Shown: positions 1 to 7,791 of the stretch, in pieces
Layout: every line of letters begins with the position of its first letter
How positions within the stretch are numbered: the stretch's first letter is position 1
Assembly: GCA_022561215.1 (NCBI GenBank)
Contig: JADFRQ010000014.1
Coordinates: 1-59,757, forward strand
From: Chloroflexota bacterium
GTDB taxonomy: Bacteria; Chloroflexota; Anaerolineae; Anaerolineales; E44-bin32
Direction: 5' to 3'
DNA: 59,757 bases
Translations under genes and position numbers: made by a program
The notes under the pieces: generated by a model
Database searches by the model: none
Told to the model about the DNA's origin: nothing
The model's input: the letters and a program-made list of their open reading frames with translations, nothing else

Positions 1-2
1 TA

Positions 3-167
3 GGGCGGGGTTATCCCAGGAGTGCCAACCCAATGCCTGCGTGCCGATGCCGGGGCTACGGGAATGGATTATTGGATGGCGACGTGGCAGCCCACCGAGG
101 CTATCACTTGACGGCCGAGGTGGGTCAATTTGTAAATGAACCAAGGGACTATGAAAAAGAAAGATAA
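3..167 (+). CDS. C-terminal fragment of an unrecognised protein
   Basis: An open frame enters from the left edge and stops at TAA 165-167. It contains a short Cys-rich stretch (PACRCRGYG) and ends NEPRDYEKER. It overlaps the start of the next gene in another frame, as is common in compact phage-like modules. I do not recognise the family. The fragment is short and could be non-coding. Confidence 0.25.
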   Translation, partial: GRGYPRSANPMPACRCRGYGNGLLDGDVAAHRGYHLTAEVGQFVNEPRDYEKER

Positions 168-555
168 CGTAATTGAGCTGAGGGGGAGGTTGGATGGCAG
201 ACAAAGAAATCGTCTGAAGCGCCTCCTGAATATGTTGTATACACCAAGAGAATTATCTGAGGAAGTTGGTTTCAATCTGCAACAAGTATACCGAGTTTAT
301 ATTCCTCTTGGATGCCCGCATGAACGTGATAGTAGAGGACATATTTGGATAAATGGCAGTGAATTCTATGATTGGTACCTAGACACGTATTCAAAGGTGA
401 TATTGGAAGAGAATGAGGCTTTCTGCCTAACATGTAAAAGAGCAGTAGAGATGGTTGATGTAAAGAGGCAAAGAAAAAACGGGCTCGTTTATGAAGAATG
501 TATGTGTCAGGTTTGTGGACGAAAGATAGCCAAAATTGTAGATCGAATGAAATGA
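136..555 (+). CDS. Small HTH / zinc-ribbon protein of an integrated element
   Basis: A basic protein of about 139 aa. Residues 35-80 look like a helix-turn-helix of the excisionase/AlpA kind (YTPRELSEEVGFNLQQVYRV, then a wing-like segment ending WINGSEFYDWY). The C-terminal part has two CxxC pairs (CLTC and CQVC) that could form a zinc ribbon. Its stop overlaps the recombinase start in an ATGA (552-555), so the two are probably translationally coupled. The start is uncertain: ATG 136 and ATG 151 are both possible and neither has a good Shine-Dalgarno. A recombination-directionality or accessory DNA-binding role is inferred from the neighbour. The gene is more AT-rich than the chromosome to the right. 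Confidence 0.7.
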   Translation: MNQGTMKKKDNVIELRGRLDGRQRNRLKRLLNMLYTPRELSEEVGFNLQQVYRVYIPLGCPHERDSRGHIWINGSEFYDWYLDTYSKVILEENEAFCLTCKRAVEMVDVKRQRKNGLVYEECMCQVCGRKIAKIVDRMK

Positions 556-1628
556 TAAATCGTCAGAACTGGAAATTGAGTAAGAAGTATTTGAATTATA
601 GGGAGAGCGTTGATCAGCTTTCTAAAGGCTCGTTGGGAATTGAAGCAACCTACAATCGGTATTTGTTGGAATGGGCAGGAGAGAACCCTTTTCGAGATGC
701 AAGCCTAATACGTCCGGCTCTTCCTGAATTTTTGTTAAAAACAAGACTGGACGGAAACGAAGAGATTTTATCAGCAAATTACATAAAGAAAGTGATAGGC
801 AATGCAAGAAGATTTTTTAGGTGGCTAACTGATAACCAAAAAGAGTATAGATCAATTACAAACTATTGGATGAGTACGCTTAAACCGAAGAGGATCCATG
901 AACCACCGAAGAAAAATGAAGTGATTACCCTCGATCAGGTCATAGAAATTTCAAAGGCAAAAGTAGAAAATACAATTGAGAGAAGGATTCGAGCGGCTGC
1001 TGTGTTCTTGTTCCTATCAGGGATCAGAATCGGAGCTTTTGTATCTCTTCCGTTGGAAGCTGTGGATATAGAGAATAAAACGATAAAGCAGTTTCCAGAT
1101 TTAGGTGTCAGGACAAAGTACCAAAAGTATGCAGTAACGTACTTATTGCCGATATTTGAACTCATTCCCGTGATCAGTGGATGGGATGAGCATGTAAGAG
1201 AATTACTTCCAGGGAGTGGGTATTGGTTTGCGCCTTTATCTCCCTGGACAGGGGAAATTGATCCTCTTTGCACATCAATTGGAGAGCATCGCCAGAATAT
1301 TGCCAGGAAGAACCTAAATGTTTGGTTGAACAAGGTGGGATTGCCATATTACGCCCCTCATAAATTCCGACATGGTCATATTCATTTTGGGATAAAAAAC
1401 TCTGAGAATGTAGCAGATTTTAAAGCTGTAAGTATTAATGTGATGCACGAGAACATGGATACGACGGATAAAATATATAGTCGATTAAGGGAAAGTGATG
1501 TACGAGAAAGAATAGAATCGCTTGGTGAAAAACGGATAACGAAAAGCGGCAATGATGTTGAAGAAATGGAATTATTCAAGGAATTTTTGGATTGGCGAGA
1601 GAAACAAATAAGCCGAAATTTAGAATAA
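552..1628 (+). CDS. Tyrosine recombinase (phage-type integrase)
   Basis: This 358-residue site-specific recombinase has an N-terminal SAM-like core-binding region (about residues 10-110) and a C-terminal catalytic domain. Visible catalytic elements are the first Arg in FLSGIRIGAF, a Lys in the VRTKYQKY beta-hairpin, the HKFRHGH box (HxxRH) and the nucleophile Tyr in DKIYSRL, so it looks intact. I chose ATG 552 because it overlaps the upstream stop as ATGA and removes an 18-residue extension. The gene ends 48 bases before the 3' end of tRNA-Asn, the usual arrangement for elements integrated at a tRNA 3' end. Its low G+C fits foreign origin. The rest of the element lies beyond the left edge. 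Confidence 0.93.
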   Translation: MINRQNWKLSKKYLNYRESVDQLSKGSLGIEATYNRYLLEWAGENPFRDASLIRPALPEFLLKTRLDGNEEILSANYIKKVIGNARRFFRWLTDNQKEYRSITNYWMSTLKPKRIHEPPKKNEVITLDQVIEISKAKVENTIERRIRAAAVFLFLSGIRIGAFVSLPLEAVDIENKTIKQFPDLGVRTKYQKYAVTYLLPIFELIPVISGWDEHVRELLPGSGYWFAPLSPWTGEIDPLCTSIGEHRQNIARKNLNVWLNKVGLPYYAPHKFRHGHIHFGIKNSENVADFKAVSINVMHENMDTTDKIYSRLRESDVRERIESLGEKRITKSGNDVEEMELFKEFLDWREKQISRNLE

Positions 1629-1658
1629 AAAGGCGGATTTAATAGCAAATTGCGCCTT
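1627..1658 (-). terminator. Intrinsic terminator of tRNA-Asn
   Basis: Read on the minus strand, the stem AAGGCG/CGCCTT with an inner AATTT/AAAT pairing is followed directly by a T-run. It lies just downstream of tRNA-Asn and overlaps the last codon of the recombinase on the other strand. Confidence 0.6.
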
Positions 1659-1675
1659 AGCAAATCTTTAAAAGG

Positions 1676-1748
1676 CTCCTCGGGTAGGACTCGAACCTAC
1701 AACCCATCGGTTAACAGCCGATTGCTCTGCCAATTGAGCTACCGAGGA
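1676..1748 (-). tRNA. tRNA-Asn(GTT)
   Basis: A complete 73-nt cloverleaf. The acceptor stem is TCCTCGG/CCGAGGA, the D-arm GCTC/GAGC, the anticodon stem ATCGG/CCGAT with loop CTGTTAA (anticodon GTT), and the T-arm GTAGG/CCTAC with TTCGAGT. The discriminator is G and CCA is not encoded. The 3' end faces the recombinase gene, making it the likely attachment site. Confidence 0.97.
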
Positions 1749-2228
1749 ATGATAAAGCGCTCTCTTGAGAAGGGTAACATGCAGATCACGCCAGCGGTAG
1801 GCCCCATCTCGGGGAAAGCGTGAGCATTATAATGGCCTGATTTTTGAGCGTCAAGCAGGACAGTGGTTGGCTAGGCTTTATTGCCCGCATGCGCGCAAAA
1901 TTCTTCGCCGGCATGCACTTCCCAGAGCACTGCGCTGCAATAGTTGCAATCGCTACTCTTCTCATTACAGCATGGCTGTTTGAAATGTCCGCTGGGCAAG
2001 GCGGATAGTCATCGGGTGCGATCCTTTCATCTCGGCAGCCGCTGCTTGCCGTAGAAAATGAATTTCCACGCCTTATTTCTCCATTAGAACTGATCAGCAG
2101 CATGGGTGTTACCAATTGGTTCGCAGATCGCCGTCCAATGATATTATTGGCGGTATTAAGGCGAGAAATCGTAAGCACTTCGCCTTGTTCAGCAATTGGA
2201 ATCCCTTTTTTGGGTTTTTGGAGGATTG
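1749..2228. other. Intergenic, 480 bp, nothing recognised
   Basis: Open frames here have no protein-like features. I see no strong promoter, RNA or repeat. The tRNA-Asn promoter should lie at the left end on the minus strand, but no confident hexamers were found. Confidence 0.4.
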
Positions 2229-2810
2229 ATGGAAGCTGCTGGTGGCTTGCTGGAAGCATTTGGACTTGCTGCGAGTGCAGGCTTGAACGCATATGTCCCA
2301 CTGCTTATTGTGGCAGTGACGGCGCGCTTTACGAATATGATCACGCTTTCCGCGCCATGGGATGTGCTATCCAGCGGGTGGGTTATCGCGGCGCTCTTAA
2401 TCCTGGGACTGATAGAATTCTTCGCTGACAAGGTGCCTGCGGTCAATCACGTTAACGATATCTTACAAACGCTTATTCGTCCCACCGCGGGTGCAATTCT
2501 CTTTGCCGCGAGCAGCAATGTGCTCAGCGACATTCACCCGATCGTCGCCATGATTGCTGGATTGGTCGTCGCCGGAAGCGTGCATGTCGTGAAGAGTGCC
2601 GCTGTCAGGCCTGTTGTTTCCGCCACAACCGGAGGAGCCGGCAATGTGCCGGTGAGCATCGCCGAGGATGTTCTCGCAGCCGGTCTGTCGATCCTGGCGA
2701 TTGTCATTCCGATCGTCGTCGCCGCGTTCATCATTCTCGGCACGACCTTCATTATCTGGTTTCTCTGGCGCAAGGCGAACAAGATCACGCGCATAGCAGA
2801 GGATACCTGA
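2229..2810 (+). CDS. DUF4126 family membrane protein
   Basis: A 193-residue hydrophobic protein with the DUF4126 signature near the N-terminus (FGLAASAGLNAYVPLL) and four to five predicted membrane segments, the last near the C-terminus (VAAFIILGTTFIIWFLW), followed by a basic tail. The ATG at 2229 was chosen over an in-frame upstream ATG at 2196 because it follows GGAGG (2220-2224) and matches the family's short N-terminus. Function is unknown for the family. It stands alone between the tRNA and the small membrane proteins. Confidence 0.85.
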   Translation: MEAAGGLLEAFGLAASAGLNAYVPLLIVAVTARFTNMITLSAPWDVLSSGWVIAALLILGLIEFFADKVPAVNHVNDILQTLIRPTAGAILFAASSNVLSDIHPIVAMIAGLVVAGSVHVVKSAAVRPVVSATTGGAGNVPVSIAEDVLAAGLSILAIVIPIVVAAFIILGTTFIIWFLWRKANKITRIAEDT

Positions 2811-2905
2811 ACACACCATGGGGCTGTCCCAAAGTACCGTAATCATCCGATCGAGAGTTAATAACGTGTCTTTCTTAAAAAAAGTGACCATCAAGAACCC
2901 TAGGA

Positions 2906-3007
2906 GTACGGGCACCCGCGAGCTTAAGCTCGTTAGCTAAAGCTGGTTAACAGTTGCCCATACGACAAATTTTGGATAAAGTGAGATGCATTTGATCGCT
3001 TTTTAGA
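2906..3007. repeat. Dispersed intergenic repeat, copy 1
   Basis: About 100 bp resembling 48843-48945 in the same orientation. Shared blocks include GCTCGTTAGCT, the GGGCACC...GCGAG start, a central GCCC-TACGA and a TTTAGA end. Identity is roughly three quarters by eye. There is no coding potential. Confidence 0.65.
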
Positions 3008-3042
3008 CACCCCCGGGGGCCTTCATGGTCAGGAGGAAACGG

Positions 3043-3231
3043 ATGAGCGAAAAAGAGGCTGGATCTTCGACAAAACGAACGCCTTGGCTTATTGTTGGTA
3101 TCGTGGGCGTCCTTTTTAGCTGTGCCTGTGCATTTTGTTCACTGATTGGATTTTTGTTGTGGACCTATGGGGATCTCTTGATAGATGGTGGAATTTACTT
3201 CGAAATACTGCCTCCAATTTTCGGCGGCTAG
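3043..3231 (+). CDS. Small single-pass membrane protein (copy 1)
   Basis: A 62-residue protein with a short polar N-terminus (MSEKEAGSSTK), then one or two hydrophobic stretches rich in Cys (FSCACAFCSLIGFLLW). AGGAGG at 3031-3036 lies 6 nt before ATG 3043, so this start is preferred over the in-frame ATG at 3025. It is paralogous to the next gene. No known family recognised. Confidence 0.65.
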   Translation: MSEKEAGSSTKRTPWLIVGIVGVLFSCACAFCSLIGFLLWTYGDLLIDGGIYFEILPPIFGG

Positions 3232-3298
3232 GAGAGCGAAGAGCGTCGGTGCGATCTAACCTATTCGTCTCGAAACGTGCGATGTTAGGAGATAAACG

Positions 3299-3442
3299 AT
3301 GAGCGAAAAAGAGACTGGATCTTCGACAAATCCCATACCATGGCTGATTGGTGGCATTGTGGGGGTTGGCTTCTGCGGTTTCTGTGCATTTTGTTCCATG
3401 ATCGGAATTGTGTTTTTGGCTCTTTTTTTCCCGGTATATTAG
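3299..3442 (+). CDS. Small single-pass membrane protein (copy 2, shorter)
   Basis: A 47-residue protein sharing the MSEKE-GSST N-terminus and the CAFCS-IG core with the gene upstream. AGGAGA at 3287-3292 precedes the ATG by 6 nt. DNA similarity continues past its stop: CTTCGAAATACTGC occurs inside copy 1 near 3198 and after the stop of copy 2 near 3453. Copy 2 is therefore a tandem duplicate shortened at its 3' end. It has both a start signal and an intact hydrophobic segment, so it may still be expressed. Confidence 0.55.
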   Translation: MSEKETGSSTNPIPWLIGGIVGVGFCGFCAFCSMIGIVFLALFFPVY

Positions 3443-3529
3443 GGAAGAATGACCTTCGAAATACTGCATCTGATTTTCGCCAGACCAAAGTAAAAAGCGA
3501 TTAAGTTTGTGCTTGGACAGGAGCAATTG

Positions 3530-3614
3530 AATGATCACGCCTACTCAATGAGTAGGTTTTCTCAATGATTACGTCTCCTAAATGATTATGTCTTCTAAAT
3601 GATTATGCCTTCTC
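3530..3614. repeat. Five 17-bp tandem units overlapping a gene end
   Basis: Five consecutive 17-bp units, each starting AATGA, at 3530, 3547, 3564, 3581 and 3598. The last three are nearly identical (AATGATTAYGYCTYCTM). The final unit contains the stop codon and last codons of the DUF402 gene on the minus strand, so the array looks like tandem expansion of that gene's 3' end. Confidence 0.75.
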
Positions 3615-4100
3615 ATCGAGGATAAACGGGCTCTCCCCGCGCTGTGCCAGAACAATCAATTGCTTGATGGCTCTCCTTGCTTGCTGGCGTTCATCCTCGC
3701 CAAGCGCAAGCCCTTCGAATTCATCCTCATCCAAGATTTCCCAGGTTAGGTCGGGGTAAACGAGGAGATCGAGCGCCAGATCTTCGGCGTAAATGTGATC
3801 GCCATCGAATGCCGCCGGTCGCGTGATATTGCAGTACCACGCTTTGAAATGATCACGTTCTCCATCAAATATGGCAAATACGTTGTACCAGCGATCGGCG
3901 TAATGCGTTTCCAAAAAACGATCGCCATTGCGCAGCTGGATAGTGCCAAGATCTTGATCCTTGTAGTTGTAGCGCGCCTCAATCTGAATCATAGTATCGT
4001 CGCGCTGCAGCACCGTTCCTAAATAATTCCAAACCTCGACGCGATTTTCATCCAATTTGTGGACGGTTATTGTCTTTTCTCCGGAATGCTCTGTGGACAT
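3603..4100 (-). CDS. DUF402 family protein (possible nucleoside-phosphate phosphatase)
   Basis: A 165-residue protein with the DUF402 core: a small beta-barrel with DRWYNVFAIFD, then WYCNITRPAAFDGD and YAEDLALDLLVYPD. The acidic residues around YAEDLALDLLVYPD match the metal-binding region of this family. Some members (Ntdp-type) hydrolyse nucleoside tri- and diphosphates. It is the last gene of the thiamin operon, 6 bp after the ATPase gene. A role in thiamin-related phosphate chemistry is only an inference from position. Its 3' end is the source of the tandem array at 3530-3614. Confidence 0.8.
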   Translation of the reverse strand: MSTEHSGEKTITVHKLDENRVEVWNYLGTVLQRDDTMIQIEARYNYKDQDLGTIQLRNGDRFLETHYADRWYNVFAIFDGERDHFKAWYCNITRPAAFDGDHIYAEDLALDLLVYPDLTWEILDEDEFEGLALGEDERQQARRAIKQLIVLAQRGESPFILDEKA

Positions 4101-4106
4101 GCGCGC

Positions 4107-4904
4107 TTAGATCGCAACACCAAGGGCATCAAGCAGCTCAGTCACCTGGCGTCCAAAATCGGGCAAGGCGATCATTCCCTGGCGTCTCGGTCGAGGAAGT
4201 GCAACCTCTAGCGTGTGGATGATCTTTCCTGGCCGCGGGCTGAGCACAATCACTCGATCGCCGAGGTAAAGGGCTTCCTCGACATCATGGGTGATGAAGA
4301 TCACCGTCTGCTGGAAACGCCGCCATAATTCGAGCAGCCAGTCCTGCAGTTCCCGGCGCGTTAGGGCATCGAGCGCGCCGAAGGGTTCGTCGAGGAGTAA
4401 TATTTCGCGCTCCATAAGGATGGTGCGTAAAAATGCGGCGCGCTGGCGCATCCCCCCAGAAAGATGAAAAGGCAAGGCGCTGGCGAAGCCTCCGAGCCCG
4501 AAAAGGGGCAGCAATTCGGTTGCCTGTGTGTGTGCTTGCGCATCAGGGATCCCCTTGAGCTGCAGAGGGATGATCACATTCTCAAGAATGGTTCTCCATG
4601 GCATGAGCAGGTCACGCTGCGGCATGTAAGCGACCTTATCGGCACGCCGATCATATTTCTCACCGTCAATATTTATTTCGCCGCTATCCGGCTCGGATAG
4701 GCCAACAATCAGATTCAGAAGTGTGCTTTTCCCGCTTCCCGAAGGGCCAATGAGCGTTATGAACTCACCTGCGGCTACGCTTAATGAAATATTCGTCAAT
4801 GCCCTGACTGTTTCCACATCTCCCGAAAATGTCTTGCTGATATCCCTGAGCTCAACCTTCGGTACGCTCACTGCGCTCTGCGCGGGATTAGTCTCAAACA
4901 TCAT
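4107..4904 (-). CDS. thiZ: ABC transporter ATPase, ThiZ-like (thiamin precursor import)
   Basis: The 265-residue ATP-binding subunit of a NitT/TauT-type importer. Walker A is GPSGSGKST, the signature motif is LSGGMRQRAAF, Walker B is ILLLDEPFGALD, and the switch His is in IFITHDVEEAL. Its ATG overlaps the stop of the binding-protein gene by one base (TGATG), so translation is probably coupled. Sequence alone would also allow a sulfonate or nitrate transporter ATPase. The TPP riboswitch and thiamin pyrophosphokinase in the same operon point to a pyrimidine precursor of thiamin. Confidence 0.88.
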   Translation of the reverse strand: MMFETNPAQSAVSVPKVELRDISKTFSGDVETVRALTNISLSVAAGEFITLIGPSGSGKSTLLNLIVGLSEPDSGEINIDGEKYDRRADKVAYMPQRDLLMPWRTILENVIIPLQLKGIPDAQAHTQATELLPLFGLGGFASALPFHLSGGMRQRAAFLRTILMEREILLLDEPFGALDALTRRELQDWLLELWRRFQQTVIFITHDVEEALYLGDRVIVLSPRPGKIIHTLEVALPRPRRQGMIALPDFGRQVTELLDALGVAI

Positions 4905-5890
4905 CAGGGGAGAAAATCGTTGGAAAATGCCCCAGCAGCATCAAAGGGTCCTTCGATAATCCCGTGTTCTACCATCCAATTAGCGTAATTCTCCCAGACA
5001 TCTTGCTGTTGAAGCCCCCAGCGATCCGCCTCGGCCTGGTAGCGCGGCGAGAGCCATTCCTGACTGGCACGCACGAGTTCGCCATTGAGTTCGGGAACCG
5101 CTTGCAAGAGCAGCGCTGCGGCGTCAAGAGGATTTTGAATTGCATAGATATATCCTTTGGAGACGGCCTGCAAAAAGGCAGTCACGATTTCGGGTTTCTC
5201 CTGAAGCATCTCTTCGGAGGCGATAATCACCGGTGTGTAATAGTCGGGTATACATTCGAACCAATCCTGCAACATGACCACATTGAGATCGATATCCTGT
5301 TGATTCGCCTGGGTACCTTGCCAGGCGTAAAAGATCCAGGCGAGATCAATCTGCTGCTCATCTAGCAAGGCCAAGGGATCGGTGAACCCGACATTCTGGA
5401 TTTCCAGGTCGTCGAAATTTCCATCGTCACATTCCATTAATACGCGCAGAGTAGGCTCTTCGAAGGGACTGCTAAAGGAACCGTAACGCAGCCCCTCCCA
5501 ATCTGCAGGGGAATCTGCTCCCAACACGGCGCGTGAGGCAAACCCCGATGTGTTGTGTTGAATTATGGCCGCAATCGAAACCAGGGAAATATCCTTCGCG
5601 CGCGCCAGCGTGACCTGCTCCTGGAAACTCACCCCAAATTCCACCACGTTGCTCAGGACGGCCTGTTCCGCAAAGACCTCTCCCGGTTCGATAATCGTCA
5701 CATCCAAACCCGCATCTTCGAAATAACCGTTCGCCTGGGCGACATAGAAACCTGTGTGATTCGTATTCGGCACCCAGTCCAGCATCAAGTTTATCGGCGT
5801 GAGCTCCTGCCCAGCCTGGGGGCCACAGGCGCTCATAAGCAATCCGAGACCAAACGTTATCAGGACCATCCTTATGCGTTTCATTTTCAA
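4904..5890 (-). CDS. thiY: NMT1/THI5-like binding lipoprotein, ThiY-like
   Basis: A 328-residue extracytoplasmic solute-binding protein. It has a basic N-terminus, hydrophobic segment and lipobox LLMSAC with Cys 22 as the lipidated residue. The NMT1 domain begins at about residue 33 with the family's hallmark LMLDWVPNTNHTGFYVAQ. In ThiXYZ systems this family binds formylaminopyrimidine or HMP salvage products; the substrate here is inferred from the TPP riboswitch upstream. The gene lies between the permease (43 bp gap) and the ATPase (one-base overlap). Confidence 0.9.
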   Translation of the reverse strand: MKMKRIRMVLITFGLGLLMSACGPQAGQELTPINLMLDWVPNTNHTGFYVAQANGYFEDAGLDVTIIEPGEVFAEQAVLSNVVEFGVSFQEQVTLARAKDISLVSIAAIIQHNTSGFASRAVLGADSPADWEGLRYGSFSSPFEEPTLRVLMECDDGNFDDLEIQNVGFTDPLALLDEQQIDLAWIFYAWQGTQANQQDIDLNVVMLQDWFECIPDYYTPVIIASEEMLQEKPEIVTAFLQAVSKGYIYAIQNPLDAAALLLQAVPELNGELVRASQEWLSPRYQAEADRWGLQQQDVWENYANWMVEHGIIEGPFDAAGAFSNDFLP

Positions 5891-5933
5891 TACCTTTTGT
5901 TAACCCTTCACGTACTTCACTTTTCGTCCCGGA

Positions 5934-6779
5934 TCAATAAATGCCGGCTTGCTCCCACTGCTCTGCGCGGCGGGCGGCATAATACCAGGGCAGCATTGCG
6001 CGTTCGATGAGTGTTATTAACAAAAACAAACCGATGCTTATCCCCGTCGTAATGGCAATGGCGACAAAAACCTGGTCGGTCGCCAGCGCATTTTTTGAAC
6101 GCAGCATATACAAGCCCAGGCCCGCCGATCCGCCGACCCATTCACCAATGGTCGCCCCGACGACGCTGTAGGTTACGGCTATCCGCAGTCCTGAGAAGAA
6201 GGAGGGCAGGGCGGAGGGTAGGCGAACCATGCGCCAGATCTGGCCTCTCTTCGCGCCCATGGTGATCAGGAGCGCGACGAGATCTGCATCCGCGGAGGCA
6301 AGCCCGTCGGCCGTGCTCACCGCCAGTGGAAAAAAGCAGATGAGGACAACGATGATAACTTTCGGCAATAGCCCGAATCCAAACCAGATGATGAACAACG
6401 GCGCGATGGCGAGAATCTGGACGGTTTGTGAGGCGACCAGGATGGGGTAGAACGCGCGACGAACGACGGGCGAAAGATCCATAGCCCCGGCGATAAGAAG
6501 GCCAAATACGATAGCAATTGCCAGTCCCAAAATTGTCTCAAGCATGGTGATGGCAATCGATCCGGCCAGCAACGCACGCGTCTCCCAACCGGCGCGGATT
6601 ATCTGGGAGGGAGAGGGCAAGATGAAATCAGATAGCCCACTCCTCGAAGCGAAGATTTGCCATGCAAAAAGCACAAAGCCGATTAAAAGTACGGGAGGCA
6701 TGATCTCGTTTGAGAATCGAGAGAGATGATTCTTAACCCTGGGATACCCAATTTCGGTATTTGAAGGCTCAGCCGGCAT
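5934..6779 (-). CDS. thiX: ABC transporter permease, ThiX-like
   Basis: A 281-residue inner-membrane permease with about six transmembrane segments, beginning PPVLLIGFVLFAWQIFA. The cytoplasmic EAA-type loop is MGAKRGQIWRMVRLPSALP, which contacts the ATPase. It belongs to the BPD_transp_1 family and clusters with the binding protein and ATPase in a single importer. It lies 54 bp downstream of the pyrophosphokinase gene. Confidence 0.9.
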   Translation of the reverse strand: MPAEPSNTEIGYPRVKNHLSRFSNEIMPPVLLIGFVLFAWQIFASRSGLSDFILPSPSQIIRAGWETRALLAGSIAITMLETILGLAIAIVFGLLIAGAMDLSPVVRRAFYPILVASQTVQILAIAPLFIIWFGFGLLPKVIIVVLICFFPLAVSTADGLASADADLVALLITMGAKRGQIWRMVRLPSALPSFFSGLRIAVTYSVVGATIGEWVGGSAGLGLYMLRSKNALATDQVFVAIAITTGISIGLFLLITLIERAMLPWYYAARRAEQWEQAGIY

Positions 6780-6833
6780 AAGGATGCTCCCTCATCTACC
6801 CATTCCAGTAGCAGTAATTACGAAACAAGGGGT

Positions 6834-7499
6834 TCATTTCTTGGTCTCCGGTGCAGGTGTGTGTACGAGCAATATGATGCCTTCGCGGAGCTTGATTTCC
6901 GCCTTGGACGCGGTGAGGACATTGCTCACTCCGCGCGCCAATCCCAAATGCAATGTTTGGTTCGCCAGAGGGTAAGCCAAATGGGAAGTAGTTATACCGA
7001 CGGCATTATTACCAAGCGCGATAAGGCTCAAGCTATCGCCCGCGTCCCCGCGGACTTCGCCACCCGGGGGTCGCACGATGCGCGCGGTCTGCGCCCCGTC
7101 CCAGATCTCAATATGCAGATGGATTAAGTCAGGATGGGCGAGCAGCAGCAGATTGCTGAGCGTCATATCCATACGCCCGCCCGTTGCGCCAATAACGATG
7201 ATCCTTTGTGCTCCTTCGTTCTTCGCCAGCAGCAGCGCGAGCTCTAAATCGGTCTCATCTTTCTGAGGGCTGTGAAGCTCGAAGCGCACTCCTTCTGCTG
7301 CAAACTGCTCACGCAATGATTCGTCAAGCGAGTCGTGATCGCCAATGAGAACGCCAACGCGTAAGCCAAGCAGATCAGCATGGCGGCTGCCGCCATCCGC
7401 GGCAAACACCGTGGCTGTATTCAGGACCGCAAGTCGTTGGCGCAGCAGCGGGGGATCCTCGATTTCAGCATTGGCAAGAACGATCGCCAATTTATGCAT
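6834..7499 (-). CDS. thiN: Thiamin pyrophosphokinase
   Basis: Converts thiamin plus ATP to thiamin diphosphate and AMP. The 221-residue protein shows the TPK motifs AADGGSRHAD, IGDHDS (more often GDFDS or GDMDS), KDETDLELAL and GGRMDMTLSNLLLL, followed by a C-terminal TPP-binding domain. ATG 7499 was chosen because a longer in-frame start at 7550 falls inside the TPP riboswitch and would make the terminator coding. GGAG in the terminator's 3' arm is about 11 nt upstream and may be the ribosome site. It is the first gene of the five-gene thiamin operon. Confidence 0.93.
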   Translation of the reverse strand: MHKLAIVLANAEIEDPPLLRQRLAVLNTATVFAADGGSRHADLLGLRVGVLIGDHDSLDESLREQFAAEGVRFELHSPQKDETDLELALLLAKNEGAQRIIVIGATGGRMDMTLSNLLLLAHPDLIHLHIEIWDGAQTARIVRPPGGEVRGDAGDSLSLIALGNNAVGITTSHLAYPLANQTLHLGLARGVSNVLTASKAEIKLREGIILLVHTPAPETKK

Positions 7500-7529
7500 A
7501 AAAAAAATCACTCCTGCATCGGGAGTGAT
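7500..7529 (-). terminator. Riboswitch expression platform: intrinsic terminator
   Basis: On the minus strand an 8-bp stem ATCACTCC/GGAGTGAT with a 7-nt loop is followed by eight T, which run into the ATG of thiN. It lies 20 bp downstream of the TPP aptamer, so TPP binding should promote termination. The 3' arm also holds the only plausible Shine-Dalgarno (GGAG), so the same hairpin could block translation. Confidence 0.88.
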
Positions 7530-7549
7530 GTCGCTGTTCATTTTCGCCA

Positions 7550-7636
7550 TCCCTCCGCCGGTATTATCCGGTTCAGGTTCTGCGGGTCGCGGGTGTGTTA
7601 AACCCTCTTCTCAGCCCCAATTGGGCTCCCCGTGGG
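7550..7636 (-). promoter_or_regulatory. TPP riboswitch (THI element)
   Basis: Minus-strand aptamer with the conserved blocks in order: GGGGAGCC near the 5' end, GGGGCTGAGA, a variable P3 arm, GAACCTGAACCGG, and ATAATACCGGCGGAGGGA at the 3' end. This matches the THI-box consensus closely. It sits between a sigma70-like promoter and the terminator before thiN, so it controls the whole thiamin operon. Confidence 0.97.
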
Positions 7637-7649
7637 TACTATTTCAGGC

Positions 7650-7678
7650 AGTATACAGTGGCCCAGTTCAGAGGTCAA
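7650..7678 (-). promoter_or_regulatory. Sigma70-type promoter of the thiamin operon
   Basis: On the minus strand, TTGACC (7673-7678), exactly 17 bp, then TATACT (7650-7655). The start point would fall just upstream of the first riboswitch helix. Confidence 0.8.
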
Positions 7679-7715
7679 GAAAGGAACCAGAGATGCGTAA
7701 AATGGTATAAGGGAG

Positions 7716-7791
7716 CAGGCGCTTTGCCACAAGCAAAGCGTGTGAGGATTGGGCGCAATAAAAAACATTGCGTTTCGGCAATCTCAATCGG
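7716..7791. repeat. Hairpin repeat, left copy (direct repeat of 18820-18895)
   Basis: 76 bp differing from 18820-18895 at three positions. It holds two stem-loops: CGCTTTGC/GCAAAGCG and CGCAAT/ATTGCG around an A-run. Same orientation as the right copy. It is part of a larger direct repeat flanking the heme operon. Confidence 0.9.

Noticed and set aside
1786..2301. 171-residue minus-strand frame beside tRNA-Asn
   Set aside because: No family features, overlaps the DUF4126 start, and composition looks like random frame.
7500..7550. thiN starting inside the riboswitch
   Set aside because: It would translate the terminator hairpin; the conserved protein begins at ATG 7499.
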